A stretch of 64,000 nt of DNA from Sphingopyxis sp. Root154 (GCF_001427105.1 NZ_LMGI01000001.1:868001-932000); one strand, 5' to 3'; shown: positions 10,507 to 18,536, counted from the stretch's first letter. The notes: generated by a model not told the origin, from the letters alone. Translations and numbers: made by a program.

Positions 10507-11670
10507 ATGTCCGAAGCCCAGCCGCCAAGCCATCCCGAAATCCGCGACGCGGTGCGCCGCCTCTGCGCCGATTTTCCCGGCGAATATTGGCAGCGGCTCG
10601 ACCGCGACCGCATCTATCCGACCGAATTCGTGCGCACGCTCACTGAAGCGGGTTTCCTGTCGGTCCTGATACCAGAGGAATATGGCGGATCGGGCCTCGG
10701 CCTCGGTGCCGCGACTGCGGTGCTTGAGGAAATCCACCGTTCGGGCTGCAACGGCGGTGCGTGCCATGCGCAGATGTACACGATGGGCACGCTGCTGAAA
10801 CATGGGTCGGAGGCGCAGAAGCAGGCCTATCTGCCCGCAATCGCGCGCGGTGACCTCCGCCTGCAGGCGTTCGGCGTGACCGAGCCGACCGCGGGCACCG
10901 ACACCACGCGCATCCGCACCTTCGCCAAAAGAGTCAGCGACAAATATATCGTCAACGGCCAGAAGATCTGGATCAGCCGCGCCGAGCATTCGGACCTGAT
11001 GGTCCTCCTCTGCCGCACTACCCCGCGCGAGGAATGCGCAAAGCCGTCCGACGGGATGAGCGTCCTCCTCGTCGACATGCGCGAGGCCGAGGGCAAGGGT
11101 CTGACGATCCGCCCCGTCCGCACGATGCTCAACCATGCGACAACCGAGCTGTTCTTCGACGATCTCGAAGTCCCCGCCGCGAACCTGATCGGCGAGGAGG
11201 GCAAGGGCTTCCGCTATATCCTCTCGGGAATGAACGCCGAGCGCATCCTGATTGCGTCCGAATGCATCGGCGACGGCCGATTTTTCATCGACCGCGCCAC
11301 CGCATACGCCAAGGACCGCGAAGTCTTCGGCCGCGCGATCGGCACGAACCAGGGCGTCCAGTTCCCGATCGCGCGCGCCTATGTCCAGATCGCCGCCGCC
11401 GCCGAAATGGTCGACAAGGCCGCGCGGCTGTTCGACGCCGGGCAGGACGGCGGGACCGAGGCCAACATGGCAAAGATGCTCGCATCCGAAGCAAGCTGGT
11501 ACGCCGCCGACATGTGCGTTCAGACGCACGGCGGCTTCGGCTTTGCCGAGGAATATGACATCGAACGCAAGTTCCGCGAGACGCGCCTCTACCAAGTCGC
11601 ACCGATCAGCACGAACCTGATCCTGAGCCATGTCGCGACGCACGCGCTCGGCCTGCCCAAGAGCTTCTGA
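10507..11670 (+). CDS. Acyl-CoA dehydrogenase family protein
   Basis: This FAD-dependent enzyme introduces a double bond into an acyl-CoA. It has 387 residues. Family features are LIPEEYGGSGLGLG near residue 56, AFGVTEPTAGTDTTRI near 120 (flavin and substrate contacts), QKIWISRAEHSDL near 155, and the C-terminal QTHGGFGFAEEYDIER. It is followed four bases later by a hydratase-like gene, so the two probably act on the same CoA ester. The substrate cannot be told from sequence; no thiolase or ligase is adjacent. Confidence 0.9.
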   Translation: MSEAQPPSHPEIRDAVRRLCADFPGEYWQRLDRDRIYPTEFVRTLTEAGFLSVLIPEEYGGSGLGLGAATAVLEEIHRSGCNGGACHAQMYTMGTLLKHGSEAQKQAYLPAIARGDLRLQAFGVTEPTAGTDTTRIRTFAKRVSDKYIVNGQKIWISRAEHSDLMVLLCRTTPREECAKPSDGMSVLLVDMREAEGKGLTIRPVRTMLNHATTELFFDDLEVPAANLIGEEGKGFRYILSGMNAERILIASECIGDGRFFIDRATAYAKDREVFGRAIGTNQGVQFPIARAYVQIAAAAEMVDKAARLFDAGQDGGTEANMAKMLASEASWYAADMCVQTHGGFGFAEEYDIERKFRETRLYQVAPISTNLILSHVATHALGLPKSF

Positions 11671-11674
11671 GCCG

Positions 11675-12517
11675 ATGGACGATTATTCCGCCTGGGTCGG
11701 CCGCAGCGAAACCCGCGAGGATGTCGCGGCCGCGGCACCGCTCGCCGGTCTCGCCGCCTTGCTCGATCATGACAGCTCGCCATGGTTACCCGGTACGGTG
11801 CCGCCGCTGGCCCATTGGCTCTATTTCCTGCCCACCGCGCGCCAGTCGGCGATCGGCGAGGACGGTCACCCGCGCCGCGACGGCGCGGGCCTCCTCCCGC
11901 CCGTCCCGCTTCGGCGCCGCATGTGGGCGGGTAGCCGCATCGACTTCCTTTCCCCGGTCGCGGTCGGTGCCGCACTGACGCGCGTCACCACGATCGACGC
12001 GATCAAGCCAAAGCACGGCGCGAGCGGCGACCTCCTGTTCGTGACGCTGCGTCACGACATTACTGCGGATGGCGTTGCCGCGATCCGCGAGGAGCAGGAC
12101 ATCGTCTTTCGCGAACCCGCGCCGACGGCGCCTGCACCCGCCGCCGTTCCGGTCGAACCGGCGGAACCCGAGCCCGCCGATGCTGTGCGTAGCCTATCGC
12201 CCGATCCTGTACTCCTGTTCCGCTATTCGGCGCTCACCTTCAACGCTCACCGCATCCACTACGACCGCGATTATGCGCAGAATGTCGAAGGCTATGCCGG
12301 GCTGGTCGTCCACGGCCCGCTGATCGCGACCTTGCTGATGGATCACCTTCTGCGCACCGCGCCCGGCGCAACACCGCGCCGTTTCAGCTTCCGCGCCGAA
12401 GCACCGTTGATCGACGGCGCCCCCTTCGACCTCTGTCTCGCCCGCGATGGCGATGCGACGCGATTGTGGGCGCGCGATGCAGCAGGACGCGCGACGATGC
12501 GCGCCGACGTCGCATAG
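11675..12517 (+). CDS. MaoC-like hydratase, mesaconyl-CoA/itaconyl-CoA hydratase type
   Basis: This 280-residue protein resembles the FAS1-like/mesaconyl-C4-CoA hydratase group. An N-terminal hot-dog-like half contains LPPVPLRRRMWAGSRIDF. A Pro/Glu-rich linker lies at about residues 148-168. The second hot-dog half has the catalytic-type motif FSALTFNAHRIHYD shortened here as SALTFNAHRIHYD, then YAGLVVHGPLIATLL. It follows the dehydrogenase after four bases, so it likely hydrates the enoyl-CoA that enzyme makes. Exact chemistry is an inference. Confidence 0.75.
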   Translation: MDDYSAWVGRSETREDVAAAAPLAGLAALLDHDSSPWLPGTVPPLAHWLYFLPTARQSAIGEDGHPRRDGAGLLPPVPLRRRMWAGSRIDFLSPVAVGAALTRVTTIDAIKPKHGASGDLLFVTLRHDITADGVAAIREEQDIVFREPAPTAPAPAAVPVEPAEPEPADAVRSLSPDPVLLFRYSALTFNAHRIHYDRDYAQNVEGYAGLVVHGPLIATLLMDHLLRTAPGATPRRFSFRAEAPLIDGAPFDLCLARDGDATRLWARDAAGRATMRADVA

Positions 12518-12719
12518 CCGGGCCCGGTCAAGGCGAATCCACCCACCGAGAACATCTGGGTATTTCTCCGCTCCCGACATTGCCAATTCGCAAAGCGGGT
12601 CATGCCGCGGCGGATCATGATCGCCTTGTTCGCACCGATGCGGACGGAGTCGGGGAGGATCCGCATCAGCCATGCCATTCGGCATCGCGCGCCATCCCCT
12701 TTTTGTAAGGAGAGTAGTC

Positions 12720-13244
12720 ATGATCAAGAAAGTCATGCTGGCGGTGTCGACGCTGGCGCTTGCCGTCTCGGCCGCACCTGCCTTCGCGCAGGGAAGCCAA
12801 GATCAGGACAATGACAACACCACGACGGGTGCTTCGGGCAACAACAGCGACACCGTCGTCGTCAACGACCTGATCGACCTGTTCGTCCAGGACAATGCCG
12901 CCGACACCTTCTCGGATGACGATCAGGACAATGACGGCAATGGCTCGCTCAACGGCAACAGCCTCGTTGTGGCGACCCAAACGCTCAATGCCAACAACAC
13001 CAACCAGCAGATGGACGAACTCGTCGACCTGGACGGTGAGGACGACAGCGACACGGCGGTCGGCTACAACAGCGGCAACAACAGTGTGAGCGGCAGCGCC
13101 TTCGCGGCCTACGCCGGCATCCTGAACGCCGCCTGGAACACGGGCATCAACTCGAACGCCCAGGCTGCAACCAACATCGCGGCAAGCGGCACTGTGAGCT
13201 TCGGCGACAGCGCTCCGGCCGGTGGCGACGGCGGCGCCGACTAA
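12720..13244 (+). CDS. Secreted Asn/Asp/Gln-rich protein, candidate amyloid-like subunit
   Basis: This 174-residue protein has a clear signal peptide (MIKKVMLAVSTLALAVSAAP, cleavage near AFA/Q at 23). The mature part is very rich in Asn, Asp, Gln, Ser and Thr, with two DQDND copies and Asn-rich stretches such as LNANNTNQQ, and no Cys. Low complexity of this kind is typical of surface fibre subunits. Strong TAAGGAGAG precedes the ATG, and a strong hairpin follows the gene, which suits an abundant product. Its neighbours are a C39 peptidase and a coiled-coil outer-membrane protein, the partners FapB/FapC have in Pseudomonas. Homology to Fap subunits is not shown by sequence alone. Confidence 0.7.
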   Translation: MIKKVMLAVSTLALAVSAAPAFAQGSQDQDNDNTTTGASGNNSDTVVVNDLIDLFVQDNAADTFSDDDQDNDGNGSLNGNSLVVATQTLNANNTNQQMDELVDLDGEDDSDTAVGYNSGNNSVSGSAFAAYAGILNAAWNTGINSNAQAATNIAASGTVSFGDSAPAGGDGGAD

Positions 13245-13257
13245 CCGGTCCCCCCGG

Positions 13258-13291
13258 ATGGCCGGCCCGGCACCACTGGCGGGCCGGCCAT
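13258..13291 (+). terminator. Strong GC hairpin after the first secreted-protein gene
   Basis: ATGGCCGGCCCG and CGGGCCGGCCAT form a perfect 12-bp stem with a 10-base loop, followed by TTCCC. It stands between the first secreted-protein gene and the three genes downstream. It probably acts as a partial terminator or mRNA stabiliser that raises the level of the first product over the rest. Confidence 0.7.
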
Positions 13292-13326
13292 TTCCCAATG
13301 TTTCGCTTTCGAGGAGCGCCCGCGTC

Positions 13327-13734
13327 ATGAAACCCCCGATCGTCCCGGCCCTGCTGGTCCTGGCAGGCCTGTCCGTGCCCGTATCGGCACAGCTGCCTCC
13401 GCCCGAAGCAGCGGCGCCGCGCGTGGTTGAGGCCGTCCCGGCCGGAGCCTATGCAGCCCCGGCGATCCCGGCGCAGCCCGAACGCAAATCGCCGATGCTG
13501 AAAGACAAAGAGCTCGACACGTTGCGCGGTGGCCAGTCGCTCGTCATCACCAACCAGACGATGGAATCGATCGTCAGCGGCAACGTCCTGAAGGGCGACT
13601 ATACCGCGGGCGCGGTCACGTTGAGCGATTTCGCGCTCTCCAACTTCAATGGTGTCGGCAACCTGCTGATCAACACCGGTGCGCAGGTCAGTGCCCAGAG
13701 CGGCATGAACCTGACCATCAACCTCGGCGATTGA
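13327..13734 (+). CDS. Secreted protein with a double-glycine processing motif
   Basis: This 135-residue protein has a signal peptide (about 1-21, VSA/Q) and then a Pro/Ala-rich stretch. LKDKELDTLRGG at residues 58-69 fits the double-glycine leader pattern LSxxELxxIxGG cut by C39 peptidases. After the Gly-Gly comes a 66-residue Asn/Ser/Thr-rich segment with alternating polar and small hydrophobic residues (VTLSDFALSNFNGVGNLLIN), plausible for beta-rich fibre or adhesin material. The next gene encodes a C39 peptidase. I infer that the mature product is residues 70-135. No named family is recognised; FapE-like is a possible reading. Confidence 0.65.
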   Translation: MKPPIVPALLVLAGLSVPVSAQLPPPEAAAPRVVEAVPAGAYAAPAIPAQPERKSPMLKDKELDTLRGGQSLVITNQTMESIVSGNVLKGDYTAGAVTLSDFALSNFNGVGNLLINTGAQVSAQSGMNLTINLGD

Positions 13735-13741
13735 GTCCGCC

Positions 13742-14476
13742 ATGCGGCCCATGCGCGCCTTGATCGCGGGCATGTTGTGCGCCCTTGCGGCCGCCCCCGT
13801 CGCCGCCGAGGTCCGGCTGACCGGGCCCGAAACGGGAGGCAATTACCAGCTTCAGGTGATGACCTGGTGGGATATTCCTTTCCGCTCGGTCGTTCGACAA
13901 CGCTATGATTTCAGTTGCGGTTCCGCCGCGATCGCGACCCTGCTCACCTATCATTATGGCGCGCCGACATCGGAAACGATGCCCTTCCGCGCGATGTGGG
14001 AAAAGGGTGACCGCGAGGCGATCCGCAAGGTCGGCTTCTCAATGCTCGACATGAAAAACTATCTCGCCTCGCGCGGCTATCGTGCCGAAGGCTTCCGGAT
14101 CACCGCCGAGCAATTGAAGCAGGTGAAGCGCCCGACGATCGTCCTGATGGACCTGAAAGGCTTCAAGCATTTCGTGGTCGTCAAAGGCGTCCGCGGCGAC
14201 CGCGTGCTCACCGGCGATTCGGTTCTCGGCCTCAACGAATATTCGCTCAGCGATTTCGAGAAGCATTGGAACGGCATTGCACTGGCCATCGTCGAGGGTG
14301 GACAAAAGCGTCCTTCCTTCAACCTTGCTGGCGACTGGGGCCCTTGGTCGCAGGCGCCGCTCGAAGATGAGGGCGCGCTTCGCGTTTCGATCAGCGATCT
14401 GACGACCAACCTTCCCCCGCAATATCAGCTGACGCCGCAGATCCTGCTCGATGTGCGCGTCGGCACCGTGAAATGA
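13742..14476 (+). CDS. Secreted C39-family peptidase (FapD-like)
   Basis: This 244-residue protein has a signal peptide (about 1-22) and a papain-like C39 domain. The oxyanion Gln is at 53 and the catalytic Cys at 59 in YDFSCGSAAIATLL. His is at 143 in KGFKHFVVVKG and Asp at 159 in VLTGDS, so the triad is intact. There is no ABC transporter fused or nearby, unlike bacteriocin exporters; stand-alone exported C39 proteins of this kind include FapD. The two flanking secreted proteins carry Gly-Gly motifs, its probable cut sites. It overlaps the following gene by four bases (ATGA). Confidence 0.85.
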   Translation: MRPMRALIAGMLCALAAAPVAAEVRLTGPETGGNYQLQVMTWWDIPFRSVVRQRYDFSCGSAAIATLLTYHYGAPTSETMPFRAMWEKGDREAIRKVGFSMLDMKNYLASRGYRAEGFRITAEQLKQVKRPTIVLMDLKGFKHFVVVKGVRGDRVLTGDSVLGLNEYSLSDFEKHWNGIALAIVEGGQKRPSFNLAGDWGPWSQAPLEDEGALRVSISDLTTNLPPQYQLTPQILLDVRVGTVK

Positions 14477-15051
14477 GGCCGCCCATGTCCCTCCGCATCC
14501 TCCTGCTCGCCTTCGCGCCGGTGATCCTCGCGGCGAGCGAGCCCGCGGCCGACGATCCGCTTGTGGACGCCGAGACGGTATCGGATGAGGTGCTGGCGAC
14601 GCAGCGCGGCGGCTTTGCCTTTCAGGGCATGGTGATCGCCTTCGGTGCCGATATTCGCAGCTTCGTGAACGACGAACTCGCGCTCCGCACGATCGTCAGC
14701 TGGACGCCCCAAGGGTCCTCGATCGAGCGCTTCGTGTCGCCGGCGCTGACCGCGGTCGATGCGGCGCAGATCCAGGGCGGCATTTTGACCAGCGGCGGCA
14801 TCACCATGCGCGTGGGCGACGAACCGGTGTTCCTCGCGAACAACGGCCAGACCGCGCTGATCCAGAATACCGACGCGATCCAGAATGTATTGATCAACAC
14901 CGCCAGCAACGTGTCGCTGAACCAGCAGGTCGACGCCGTGCTCGACCTCAGCGGCTATGAAGGGTTCCGCGACGCGCTGGCCTCCACGCGGATGAGCGAC
15001 GCAATCGGCGCCGCGATGGGCGCGCAGACGGTCGGCGCGCTCGGCAACTGA
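14473..15051 (+). CDS. Secreted protein with RGG motif, second candidate C39 substrate
   Basis: This 192-residue protein has a signal peptide (about 1-21). VSDEVLATQRGG at residues 36-47 partly fits the double-glycine leader pattern, with Gly-Gly at 46-47. The C-terminal part (INTASNVSLNQQVDAVLDLS) has the same alternating Asn/Ser/Leu character as the 135-residue protein upstream, including an INT(A/G) segment shared by both. It overlaps the C39 gene by ATGA; an alternative Met is four codons in. It is the last gene of the plus-strand unit and is followed by a strong terminator. Confidence 0.7.
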   Translation: MRPPMSLRILLLAFAPVILAASEPAADDPLVDAETVSDEVLATQRGGFAFQGMVIAFGADIRSFVNDELALRTIVSWTPQGSSIERFVSPALTAVDAAQIQGGILTSGGITMRVGDEPVFLANNGQTALIQNTDAIQNVLINTASNVSLNQQVDAVLDLSGYEGFRDALASTRMSDAIGAAMGAQTVGALGN

Positions 15052-15063
15052 ACGACCCCCCGC

Positions 15064-15119
15064 CCCTGTTTCGACAGGGACGGTTCACCTCGCCCCGCCT
15101 CTTTTGGCGGGGCTTCTTT
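15064..15119 (+). terminator. Tandem hairpins, intrinsic terminator
   Basis: The first hairpin is CCCTGT-TTCG-ACAGGG (15064-15079), with a stable UUCG tetraloop. The second is GCCCCGCC-TCTTTT-GGCGGGGC (15092-15113), followed by TTCTTT. The second is a convincing rho-independent terminator for the plus-strand unit, and it separates that unit from the convergent outer-membrane protein gene. Confidence 0.9.
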
Positions 15120-15155
15120 ATGTCGCCCTTATGTCGCTGGATCAGGCCGCCGGGA

Positions 15156-16592
15156 TCATAGTTTCCCGCCGAACGGCATGCGCAGCGTGATCGACACGTC
15201 GGGCGCATCTTCGGTCACGCCGATCTCGAAACCCATGTTCAGAACGTCGCGCTCGGTCAGGCGATAGGACATGCCGAAATTGAGCGAACCGACGTGGATA
15301 TAGTTGGATTTCTGATGCGTATCGCCAATCTCGGTCTTGGTCGGGAAGATATAATTGTGCCGGTAACCCAGCGAGAAAGAGAAGCGCGGGTTGAGCGCGA
15401 AACCGAAGCCGATATTGGCCGAAACCGCGTCGCCCGGATCGACGCGCCCGATCAGCACGTCGCCGACCAATTCATTCACATCGCGCGGGATATGATAAAG
15501 ATAGGCCGCGCCGCCATAGATCACCGCGGGATCCGACGGCATCAGGAAATTGAGCCCCGGCTGCACCGCCCAGAAGCCCGACCCGGTGGCCAGCCCCGTC
15601 GCGACACCGAATTCGTCGTAGCCGACCTCGAACGGCCCCTTGCCCGTGTCCGATTTCACGCGCAGCGTCCCGACGAAGATCGGCTTTTGCCCGACCGGGC
15701 GATTGAATTGATAGCGCAGCGAGAATTCGGCATCGCCGATCCCGTCCTCGCGCAGCGCGATCGACCGGACGATGCCTTCGTCGCGCTGCTGGACGACCTC
15801 GATCCGGTCGTTGCGATAGAGATAGGGGATGCGCACCTCTGCCTCGAGCCGGTCGCTGATTCCGTAACGCAGCGAGGCCGTGCCGACGAGCGTATCGCGG
15901 TCGGCGTCGGTCGCCTCGATCAGCCCGATCTGGATCCCCGGGATCAGCTCGATCCCGCGAAAGACGAGGCGATTGGTCGACGAGCGCGTATATTCGAACG
16001 AGGGTTCGAAAATGAGATTGCCGGCGCGCGTCAGCACCCCCTGTCCTTCGGGAACCGCCGCGACGCGTTCGGTGGTCGACTCGCCCGGAGGCGGTGCCTC
16101 GCCGACCGGCGCATCGGGCAGCGCGACCGCGTCGCTGCCGGGGCCCGGAAGCGCAGGGCCGGCAACGCCCTGCCCCATGCCGGTTCCGCGAAACATTTCG
16201 AGCGGTGCCTCGGCTAGCGCGAAGGACGATAGCCGGTCGACCTGCGCCTGCTGGGTAATAAGCTGTCCCTGCATCTTCACGATCTGCTGCCGCTGCTCGG
16301 CGAGCATCGCGTTCTGCTGATCGATCATCGCGCGCTGTTCGGCGATGATCCGGCGCTGCGCGTCGATCTCGCTCTCGGCGCTCGCGGCCGGCGGGCTATC
16401 GGCGGCGGCGCCCGGGGCGCCCGCCGCCGCGTTCCACGTCGGCGCGGTGTCGAGAAAGGGAAGCGCATCGCACAAGCATTCGAGCGCCGGTGTTTCATGC
16501 GCCCTGGCCTGCGAGGGCGTAAAAACCGCCGACAGCCCGACGGCGGCCACACCCATATGGCGCAGCACGGGCGGCGCTGATAAATTGCTCAT
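15156..16592 (-). CDS. Outer-membrane beta-barrel protein with periplasmic coiled coil (FapF-like)
   Basis: This 478-residue protein has a signal peptide (about 1-31), a Cys pair at 39-41, a Pro/Ala linker, and a long Gln/Glu-rich coiled coil at about residues 72-122 (RRIIAEQRAMIDQQNAMLAE is typical). A Pro/Gly-rich link follows, then about 280 residues of alternating beta-strand pattern (TASLRYGISDRLEAEVRIPY, FGFALNPRFSFSLGYRHNY) ending in RMPFGGKL. Coiled coil plus C-terminal barrel is the layout of FapF, the trimeric pore that exports Fap amyloid subunits. The start overlaps the Crp gene stop (ATGA). Family identity is inferred from architecture and neighbours. Confidence 0.75.
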   Translation of the reverse strand: MSNLSAPPVLRHMGVAAVGLSAVFTPSQARAHETPALECLCDALPFLDTAPTWNAAAGAPGAAADSPPAASAESEIDAQRRIIAEQRAMIDQQNAMLAEQRQQIVKMQGQLITQQAQVDRLSSFALAEAPLEMFRGTGMGQGVAGPALPGPGSDAVALPDAPVGEAPPPGESTTERVAAVPEGQGVLTRAGNLIFEPSFEYTRSSTNRLVFRGIELIPGIQIGLIEATDADRDTLVGTASLRYGISDRLEAEVRIPYLYRNDRIEVVQQRDEGIVRSIALREDGIGDAEFSLRYQFNRPVGQKPIFVGTLRVKSDTGKGPFEVGYDEFGVATGLATGSGFWAVQPGLNFLMPSDPAVIYGGAAYLYHIPRDVNELVGDVLIGRVDPGDAVSANIGFGFALNPRFSFSLGYRHNYIFPTKTEIGDTHQKSNYIHVGSLNFGMSYRLTERDVLNMGFEIGVTEDAPDVSITLRMPFGGKL

Positions 16593-17269
16593 GCGCCTGC
16601 CCCCTGCCCGGTGAACGATCGCCGCGGCTGCATCGCGCGCAACTTGTCGATCGCGACGCCCATTTCTTCGCCGGCAATCGCGCGCAGCCCGTCGAGGTCG
16701 ACCAGCCGGCACAATTGCGGGCCCTCCAGCTCGATCAGGCCCTGGCGGACAAAACCCGAAATCGTCCGGCTGACCGTATGGATCGTCAGGCCCAGATGAT
16801 CGGCAATATCGCCGCGCGTCATCGGCAAGGGAACGCTGCCGAGCGCCGACAGCCGCTTCGCCGCGATCAACAGGAACGCCGCGACGCGTTCGTTGGCATT
16901 GCGGCGGCCGAGCAGGAAGATGCATTGATTCGCGCTGTCCAGCGCGCGTTCGAGCGCCCGGTTCTGCCCGAGCGAATCGGGGTCGCCATTCAGCGCCGGA
17001 CGGCGGGTCAGGATTGTGTTGGTGACCGCTTCGGCGGCCGCGTCGCGCGCGCCATATTCGACGCCGAAGACGTCACCCTGATAGAAGAACCCCGTCAGCT
17101 GGCGGTGCCCGTCGACGTGGAAATGACAGGTTCTGACAGTGCCCGAGATGACTTCGAACCAGCAATCGCCGGGATCGCCCTGCGAGAAAATAATCTCGCC
17201 TTTCCGGAATTTTAGGATGGTGTCCTGCGGAATGGACCCGCGTTGAAACTCTGCCGAAAGACCTTGCAC
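16589..17269 (-). CDS. Crp/Fnr-family transcription regulator
   Basis: This 226-residue protein has an N-terminal cyclic-nucleotide-type beta-roll (KGEIIFSQGDPGDCWFEVIS, then GFFYQGDVFGVE). A dimer helix contains NANERVAAFLL, and the C-terminal helix-turn-helix has MTRGDIADHLGLTIHTVSRT. The FNR-type cluster of four N-terminal Cys is absent, so it looks more like FixK than an oxygen sensor. It is translationally coupled to the outer-membrane protein and lies beside an AT-rich promoter region, so it probably controls the secretion cluster. Confidence 0.9.
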   Translation of the reverse strand: MQGLSAEFQRGSIPQDTILKFRKGEIIFSQGDPGDCWFEVISGTVRTCHFHVDGHRQLTGFFYQGDVFGVEYGARDAAAEAVTNTILTRRPALNGDPDSLGQNRALERALDSANQCIFLLGRRNANERVAAFLLIAAKRLSALGSVPLPMTRGDIADHLGLTIHTVSRTISGFVRQGLIELEGPQLCRLVDLDGLRAIAGEEMGVAIDKLRAMQPRRSFTGQGAGA

Positions 17270-17576
17270 GCCACGTCTCCAATCTGGAATTGGTATTTGC
17301 GGCGACCCCGTTTGCGAGTCTCATCTCCCTTTGCGGGTGCTGAATCCATCCGCATAAAAACCAAGGAATTCGTGTGTATGAACAGCCTAGGAAAATCACT
17401 TACGTAAATTTCCTTAGCGTTTGAGGATGGATTAAGACTGAATTTCAATAGTATAGGTATTTTGGCACACGCAGTGTCTCTATATACTTAATTAGCTTAG
17501 GTTAATTGATAAACAGCACACAAACATATATCATCGACACCAGAGCAGGTGGGTTGCGGGTCGTGCCGCGCAAAAG
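17270..17576. promoter_or_regulatory. AT-rich divergent regulatory region
   Basis: These 307 bases lie between the leftward Crp gene and the rightward LuxR gene. From about 17340 on they are much richer in A and T than the surroundings. Seen here are the 8-bp palindrome TTACGTAA (17400-17407), a TTAATTAG/TTAATTGA direct repeat (17488-17509), and a TATATACT box near 17481. No gene was found. The composition suggests a heavily regulated divergent promoter; no canonical FNR box was visible. Confidence 0.6.
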
Positions 17577-17894
17577 ATGCTCGTCGGTCGCACAGTGTCT
17601 AAGCCTTGGGTATCAGGGGATTGCGCCGTGCATCAAAACGCTTTGAACGTCGAACCGCATTTGACCTTTCGTGAACATCAAATACTCGAACTGGTCGCCG
17701 TCGGCTGCTCGGCTAAGCAGATCGCGATCGAAATCAATATCGCGCCACGAACCGTCGAACGGCACATCGAGAATGTGCGGCTGAAACTCAATGCGCGCAA
17801 CCGCGCGCATCTGATAACCCAGGCCATGCACCTGGGCCTGCTGGTCATCGAAACACCATCGCCCGACGAACCGACGCTATTCGAACTTAAATGA
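17577..17894 (+). CDS. HTH-only LuxR-type regulator
   Basis: This 105-residue protein is little more than a LuxR/FixJ C-terminal helix-turn-helix: LTFREHQILELVAVGCSAKQ, then APRTVERHIENVRLKLNARN. No receiver or ligand domain is present. A GTG at about 17628 is an alternative start, leaving the HTH intact. It diverges from the Crp gene across the AT-rich region and may act with it on the secretion cluster. Confidence 0.75.
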   Translation: MLVGRTVSKPWVSGDCAVHQNALNVEPHLTFREHQILELVAVGCSAKQIAIEINIAPRTVERHIENVRLKLNARNRAHLITQAMHLGLLVIETPSPDEPTLFELK

Positions 17895-18069
17895 CGGGCA
17901 TCCGAAATGCATATGATGGGCACTCGATGAACGCCCTGAAGCGTGGCGAGCAGGTATTCGCTGCCGTCCATTGGTTGAAGCAGGTTAAACGGGCGAACCT
18001 CGTCGCAGGTTGTTCCCGACCGGGGAGTCCATCATCCGCACAGATTGGAGGGCCCGCGGAGCTATTCGA

Positions 18070-18345
18070 TCAAAATTCCGAGATCGTTTCATCCTCGATC
18101 GCCGCACGGATCATCCGGTCCCAGACATCGGCGTCGCCGACCGCGAGCATCCGCCCGCTCGGCTCGCGCAGCGTACGGAGCGCGGCGAGCGCGGCGTCGG
18201 TATAGTCGGGCCATAGTGCATCGACCGCCGGACCCGCCGACGTAAGCTCGCCTTCAGCATTTCTGCTCAGCGCATGACCGGCGAGAGCGCGCGCGACACG
18301 CTCGACGGGAGCGGTCGCGGCATGGTCGAGATTGCCGTGCGACAT
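18070..18345 (-). CDS. Small hypothetical protein
   Basis: This 91-residue, acidic, Ala-rich, helical protein begins MSHGNLDHAATAPVERVARAL and has a WPDYTDAALAALRTLREPSG segment in the middle. AAAGGAGAT stands seven bases from the ATG, which makes expression likely. It has no recognised domain, signal peptide or membrane segment. Confidence 0.6.
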   Translation of the reverse strand: MSHGNLDHAATAPVERVARALAGHALSRNAEGELTSAGPAVDALWPDYTDAALAALRTLREPSGRMLAVGDADVWDRMIRAAIEDETISEF

Positions 18346-18536
18346 GTTGGATCTCCTTTTCGTGACATGAGCTCAACGTCCGCACAGCCGCGCGGGTTGC
18401 AGGTCGGCGCGGCAAGCAGGCGATGGATACCGACCGTGCGCTGCACCCGCGCAAAAGCGAGCAACCGCTTGCGGGCGGGAACGATCGATGCCGTGATGCG
18501 TCAGTCGATCGCCCACCCCAGACCGCGGGAGCGAGA

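Noticed and set aside
13742-14476. The C39 peptidase as part of a bacteriocin maturation and export system
   Set aside because: There is no ABC transporter or HlyD-type protein nearby, the peptidase has its own signal peptide, and the neighbouring products are Sec-exported proteins of 135-192 residues, not small peptides.
17462-17480. TGGCAC upstream of the LuxR-type gene as a sigma-54 promoter
   Set aside because: The second half (TTGCW) is not present at the required spacing.
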